Source of the DNA: Portulaca oleracea
Lineage: Eukaryota; Streptophyta; Magnoliopsida; Caryophyllales; Portulacaceae
Reading direction: 5' to 3'
NCBI GenBank assembly: GCA_029582165.1
Contig: CM055871.1
Location: forward strand, 32,590,276-32,654,275
DNA: 64,000 bases
The notes under the pieces were generated by a model, which ran no database searches, was not told where the DNA came from, and saw only the letters and a list, made by a program, of their open reading frames with translations. Each line of letters opens with the position of its first letter. Positions within the stretch are counted from its first letter, which is position 1. This document shows, piece by piece, positions 59,491 to 64,000 of this stretch. The position numbers and the translations under genes are program-made.

Positions 59491-61315
59491 TAAATAGAAA
59501 TAAATCAGAGTTTAATATGAATTTATGGTTTAATATTGGAAGGAAAAACAAAGCAAAAATAAAAAAAAATTGGTCTACAAAAGCTCAAATTCATGTATAT
59601 ATTTTGTAATTGTAAAAAAACCGTTAGTGCTTATGTATACAATCTATATATATCTTCATTTTTTTTAGGCTCCATTTTGGAGCAAAAAGAAGAAAATTCA
59701 TTGAAATGCCTTTTCTTTAACGTTTGTAAAAGTCTACTTTGTTTGGATAATATAATTATCTCCTGATACAACTTAACTTTGTTATTATTGAAATCAAGTA
59801 AGAGTGGCTTCTTACTCAGAATTTGTTTCATTTAGGATGAAGACATGGCTTGGTAAATATTCAATCATTTATTTAAGTATTTGTTTATGTTCATTTTTCC
59901 TCCAATGAGATACCTGGTTCACTTTTTGAGACATCATAATGACTAAACTGGACGCCAACTTCGCTGGTTTTACAGTACGGATGCACTTATGGTGGTGGTC
60001 AACCAAGATGATTACCATAACTAAAATAAATCTTACTCGAACATGTGTTATGTTTTATCTTAAATGTTTGTTTTTTATTTAATATAAATTATAACATGTA
60101 TTTTTAAATGTATTTTATCTCAAAAAATTTAAAATAAATATTTTTCAAAATATGCTTGTTTGCTTGGGCAAAAATTTGAGTTAACATATTTAAATTATAA
60201 GTAAAAATATTTTAATTAAGATAATATATTTATAATGTTATACTAAAGAAAAAAAATGAACGACAACCACTATAAGTTTTTCCTTTATATAATTATGTGC
60301 TTGAACAATGTCTAGCTATTACATGTGCGTGTTTGTTAGGATGTGTGGGTGGGCGTGTGTATATGTTTAATTAGTCAAAACCGAGAAAAGAATTAATTGT
60401 GATTTTAAATAGTTTAAAATTCATATTGTATTTGGATATACTGAGTTTTAGGTATGACCAAATTGTTGTAATTTGCAATTAAGATAAAATTTTATGCCTT
60501 GTTTTTATGCAAATGTTCAATTTGTCAAAATTAAATTGATAAAAATATGAGTTATCACCAACATTAGATATAAGGTTGTTAAACACATATACAAGCTAGT
60601 CTCACATGGCCTCAAAAGTAACTATCTTTTTAATGGAGTTGAAAAGTAATTATTATGCTTCACAAAATTGATTTTGGTGGTCTCCTTCCTACTTAAATTC
60701 CAGATCATCGATGTGTTGAATAACACCCTTTTAACTACTTAAATGTTTGACTAAATTAAAGATTTAGTAGCATAAGAGTTTTCGAACCATTTGTCAAGAT
60801 TTTGTATCATATTTATTTTTGAAATTAGATCGATGATATTGTGTCTCAAAAGGCAATTTGGAAATTTAATATATAAGTTGGTTATGTGATAAATACAAAT
60901 GACATTGAAATAACATAAATTTAGAAATGTGTAACATATATATTTTGCGATTTTCACGCATGTACATAATGAAATATTTAATTAGAGGCAAACTAAAATG
61001 TAACTAATGCAACACATGTGTACAACATGCAAGAATATGATCAAACATCGATCATAATTAAAAGTCATGAATGCATCACTCTCCTCGTCCCCATATGAAG
61101 TACGTATCCAAAAGAAGGCAACACATGGGAACTTTTATTTTTTTTTGGTTGATTTTTAAATATAATTTGGACACAAAAAACAAACACTCATAATTTATAA
61201 ATCATCAATCATAACGACTAATGACGGTATTGACGCAAATGTGGGATGATGATATACAATCCATGTATCTCATCCCATGTATTTGTTTTTCTCCGTTGAA
61301 ATAATTGGACCTTCA

Positions 61316-61657
61316 TTATATTGTTTGCGTTTCCCAATGCACGCATTTCCAAGTGAATACATCCCATATACTGCCGCCGACTTGTTGACAGTTGTAACCC
61401 TCACAGCACCAGTATGCTGGTCCACATTGGCCACCACGCCCTACACACCCCATTACTCCTTTTACCGTAAGTTCTGCATGGCATAAACAAGTAAAGGTTG
61501 AGTTCCACATACAACATGTACATCATGTTTATTATAATTAATTCTACATAAGAAAATTACAAATACATATATGGAAAGAAGAGATGGAACCTGAACTAGT
61601 GAGCAACATTAGTATCAAGAGGGCAAATTTGAAGTAGGTTATTGTGATTCTAGCCAT
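61316..61657 (-). CDS. Secreted six-cysteine knottin peptide, array copy 4
   Basis: Exon 1 is at 61591-61657, the 117-bp intron at 61474-61590, and exon 2 at 61316-61473. The 74-residue product is identical in sequence to copy 3, with a signal peptide and cysteines 32, 39, 45, 46, 51, 66. Exon 2 matches copy 1 except for the single base behind the Ile/Val difference, and matches copy 3 except for three silent bases. Copy 4 is therefore a mosaic of the two, as expected if copies exchange sequence by gene conversion. TATA box at 61746-61753. The gene survives although the unit around it has lost several kilobases on both sides. Confidence 0.82.
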
Positions 61658-61745
61658 GGATGAGTAACTCTTTCAATTCTCTACTTTGCGTGTAAGGTTT
61701 CTAGCTAACTGGATTTATGATCATAATCAACATGTCATAACTTCT

Positions 61746-61753
61746 TATTTATA
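61746..61753 (-). promoter_or_regulatory. TATA box of knottin gene, copy 4
   Basis: TATAAATA on the minus strand, 89 bp upstream of the ATG. Confidence 0.6.
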
Positions 61754-62173
61754 GTAGTTTGATGTTGTCGACCTATTCAAAATCATCAACATCTATTTGT
61801 TAATTAATTCGATCATAGTGTGTTTCTCCTCCTTATTACATTAATACACAACGTGTGTGAGAACTATTGCCCCTTAACTTCCTATCCCTTTGTGAAAAGG
61901 ACACTTCACCTACCCTGGAAGATGATTAACTAATTTTAAAAATTCTTACTAATTTATGCAGCTTTTCTTCTTTCTAAGTATTTTAGTTATCTCCTACTCA
62001 CTCTATTTCATTCTAATTGTCATTTTTGGAGATGTGAGATAATGACAAGGCAACAGATTATATTGAAAGGAATAAAAATTGATACTAAAACTAAATACAA
62101 CATTTTGACTTCAGTGAGGTATATAGTTGTATTTCTCATTTAAAATTATTGAAAGTTAACTAAGTGTCTACTA

Positions 62174-62645
62174 ATAGGGTTGTCCATGGATCGGTTAACT
62201 GATCCGATCATAAATTCGGATTTAGATAATTGACATCATGATCCATATCCGACCCTAAAGTTTCAGTTAAACCGATTTGCCGAATAACAAAATTTGCAAT
62301 CTGTATCTGATCCGAATGTTCCAATTAACCGACTTTTGGATCGAATAACCATATATCTACAAATTATAAAACACTTATACAATCACAATTATTGTGCTTC
62401 CTACCTTCATTGGTTCAAAGTTGTAAACATGATATGATCTATTACCATTACGTTTCGTGGGTTCAATTGTTTAAATTAATTATTTTGGAATAATCAATAG
62501 ATTTACCAAATTTTTCAACCTTCGATCCATGTTCCAAAAAAATTTGATCGTTTTGCTGATCCGGCTATTTCAAAAATTATCTGCTAATTATCCATTTTTA
62601 CGATTTGGTCGGATTCTTGGATCGAGTCACGGATTAATTGCCATC
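62174..62645. mobile_element. hAT-like MITE, copy 4
   Basis: 472 bp between GTCTACTA (62166-62173) and GTCTACTG (62646-62653). Confidence 0.6.
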
Positions 62646-62759
62646 GTCTACTGTCTAGTTCTTATGTTCATATCATGCCCACATTTAAATACTAATTGGA
62701 ATAATGAGTCGACAGATAACATAAACTTAAACATTATCCGTCAATATTATGTGGACAAA

Positions 62760-62959
62760 TATATCAATCACCTCTTGCCTGAGTGGCAAGAAGTCCACCT
62801 TCTATCTCTGTCCTTAATTGTTCGAATCTTGGGGGACACATTTTCTCCCTTACCATTTCGGAGAATACTGCGAGTAGGCGTTGGCCCCATCTTAAAGTTA
62901 TTACCATGCACCTCCGTTCCCCGTCTGGGTTGGACTGCTTACCTATGTAAAAATAAATA
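62760..62959 (+). mobile_element. tRNA-derived SINE, copy 4
   Basis: 200 bp flanked by ATGTGGACAAA (62749-62759) and ATGTCGACAAA (62960-62970). It carries A- and B-box motifs as in copy 3. Confidence 0.72.
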
Positions 62960-63463
62960 ATGTCGACAAAGATTCAAGCCCGAATTTATAAATAAATAAT
63001 TTGACAGAGTAGGGCTAGCAATAGCGGAGAAATAGGTTAGACAAACTTTAGCCCTCAATGCACTAGAGTGCATGACGAAGTTGTCAAGTTGATACTGTAG
63101 ATGAATTAAAAGTAAAATTCAATATGACCTAGGTGAAATATAATATTAATTTCTCTGCAAAATCATATAGTTTTTTTTATTAAAAAATAATAATTTAAAT
63201 TTATTAAAAATGTATGTAACTCTGGATGAAAATAAATATTTAATTCTACAATTAATACTTTTTTTCATATCAATTTTTTTTAACTCATCTTCTATTATCA
63301 CGAAATTTTTTTTCTCAACAAATAATTTATTTTCATAAATAATAATCCCTTTTTTGAAAGTGTTCCTTTTAATACAGAAGTTTGAAATATTAATTAGTTT
63401 TGCATAAACTTCATATCAGTATTTTGAAAAAAGGTTTGTTAGGTTTGAGAAAATAAGAACCAA

Positions 63464-63467
63464 CTTT
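63464..63467. other. Deletion junction with CTTT microhomology in copy 4
   Basis: The sequence passes from AAGAACCAACTTT (which continues TAAAAATAAAT in copies 2 and 3) straight to GTGAATAATCCTTGG (preceded by GCCCCTTT elsewhere). CTTT is shared by both parents of the junction. About 2.3 kb of unit sequence, including the Stowaway MITE and the 33-bp inverted repeat, is lost. Confidence 0.85.
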
Positions 63468-64000
63468 GTGAATAATCCTTGGACTAATATTTTCTCCTTC
63501 ATAGCAAAAGTTTTAAATTTGCGCCCAAGAGATTTTCATTTAATTGCAAGCGCCTTCTTTTCGCCTGGAATTCGTACATGAATATTTGCAATACTAGCTT
63601 TGTGGGAGGTTATTGCCGTTAGAATTTAGGGAAATTCATTACCCAAGTCCGATTGGATGAGGAACAAAGTCTGTCTATTTTTTACAAGCCTCTCGTAATT
63701 GTTGATCAGGTTGAGTCAGTGTTGGGTAGGCTTAGTGTATACTATATCCTTACCATGTTGCAAAATTTCTAGGACCTAAACATGATTTTTATCGATTTTA
63801 AAACTCCAAAAGTGACATTTTTATCACTTAACAAATGGGACATAGGGGTTGAGCTGAAAAATCTCCTACATTACATTATAGTCATATATGGCTTGGCTTA
63901 GGTTGTGGACTCTATGTGGTTTTGTAAAAATCTATAGTTTAGGGCTTGACCAACTTTTGTTCTTCCCTCTTACATTACTCTTTCACTCTCTAGTGCTCAA

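Larger units (their letters stand above)
58608..64000. repeat. Segmental tandem array, copy 4 (internally deleted, runs off window)
   Basis: It starts with the same junction as copy 3. The unit is cut at 59068, where a truncated MITE replaces roughly 3 kb of unit sequence. It resumes at 59491, carries an intact knottin gene, then has a deletion of about 85 bp near 63351 and a jump of about 2.3 kb at 63464-63467. That jump lands in the copia gag relic block. The sequence to 64000 matches 36428-36961. The nsLTP gene of this copy, if present, lies beyond the window. Confidence 0.9.

Overview
The window is repeat-rich, AT-rich nuclear DNA from a flowering plant. The evidence is GT..AG introns, TATAAATA promoters, Ty1-copia and Ty3-gypsy LTRs, Stowaway, Tourist, hAT-like, Mutator-like and CACTA elements, and two plant-type secreted cysteine-rich peptide genes. 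The knottin peptide resembles the antimicrobial knottins described from Caryophyllales (Mirabilis, Phytolacca). That order is therefore my guess for the host, but it is an inference.

Layout. Bases 1-7799 are a graveyard of elements: a palindrome-studded non-coding stretch, an 830-bp minisatellite, a Tat/Ogre-like LTR, a fragment with a Mutator-transposase-type N-terminus, and a minus-strand gypsy fragment with its primer binding site. From 7800 to the window end, the main structure is a head-to-tail segmental array. Its unit is about 12.27 kb once insertions are removed. The copies are: copy 1 at 7800-21771 (right part missing), copy 2 at 24643-39546 (left end missing), copy 3 at 39547-58607 (complete, plus a copia element), and copy 4 from 58608 past the window end (internally deleted). 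CACTA-type debris (21772-24642) lies between copies 1 and 2, and a 4-kb CACTA-like insertion (25299-29352) lies inside copy 2.

Genes. Each unit is built to carry two small minus-strand genes for secreted disulfide-rich peptides. One is a two-exon, 74-residue six-cysteine knottin. The other is an eight-cysteine lipid-transfer-type protein (nsLTP). The knottin is intact in copies 1, 3 and 4 and wrecked in copy 2. The nsLTP is intact in copy 3 and frameshifted in copy 2. It is absent from truncated copy 1, and its copy-4 position lies beyond the window. Both families are usually secreted and often defence-related, so this looks like a local amplification of a peptide gene pair, but no function is shown by sequence alone.

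Mobile elements date the array. A 6.8-kb Tork-like Ty1-copia element sits in copy 3 with TATTT target duplications, and its uninterrupted target site is preserved in copy 2. That copia is itself split by a 1453-bp solo LTR and has stop codons and frameshifts, so it is dead. Copy 1 alone carries a 3.5-kb solo gypsy LTR, a Mutator-type MITE and a Tourist-like element swollen by about 800 bp of GA microsatellite. The repeat units, not the elements, explain most recurrent short open frames in the window.
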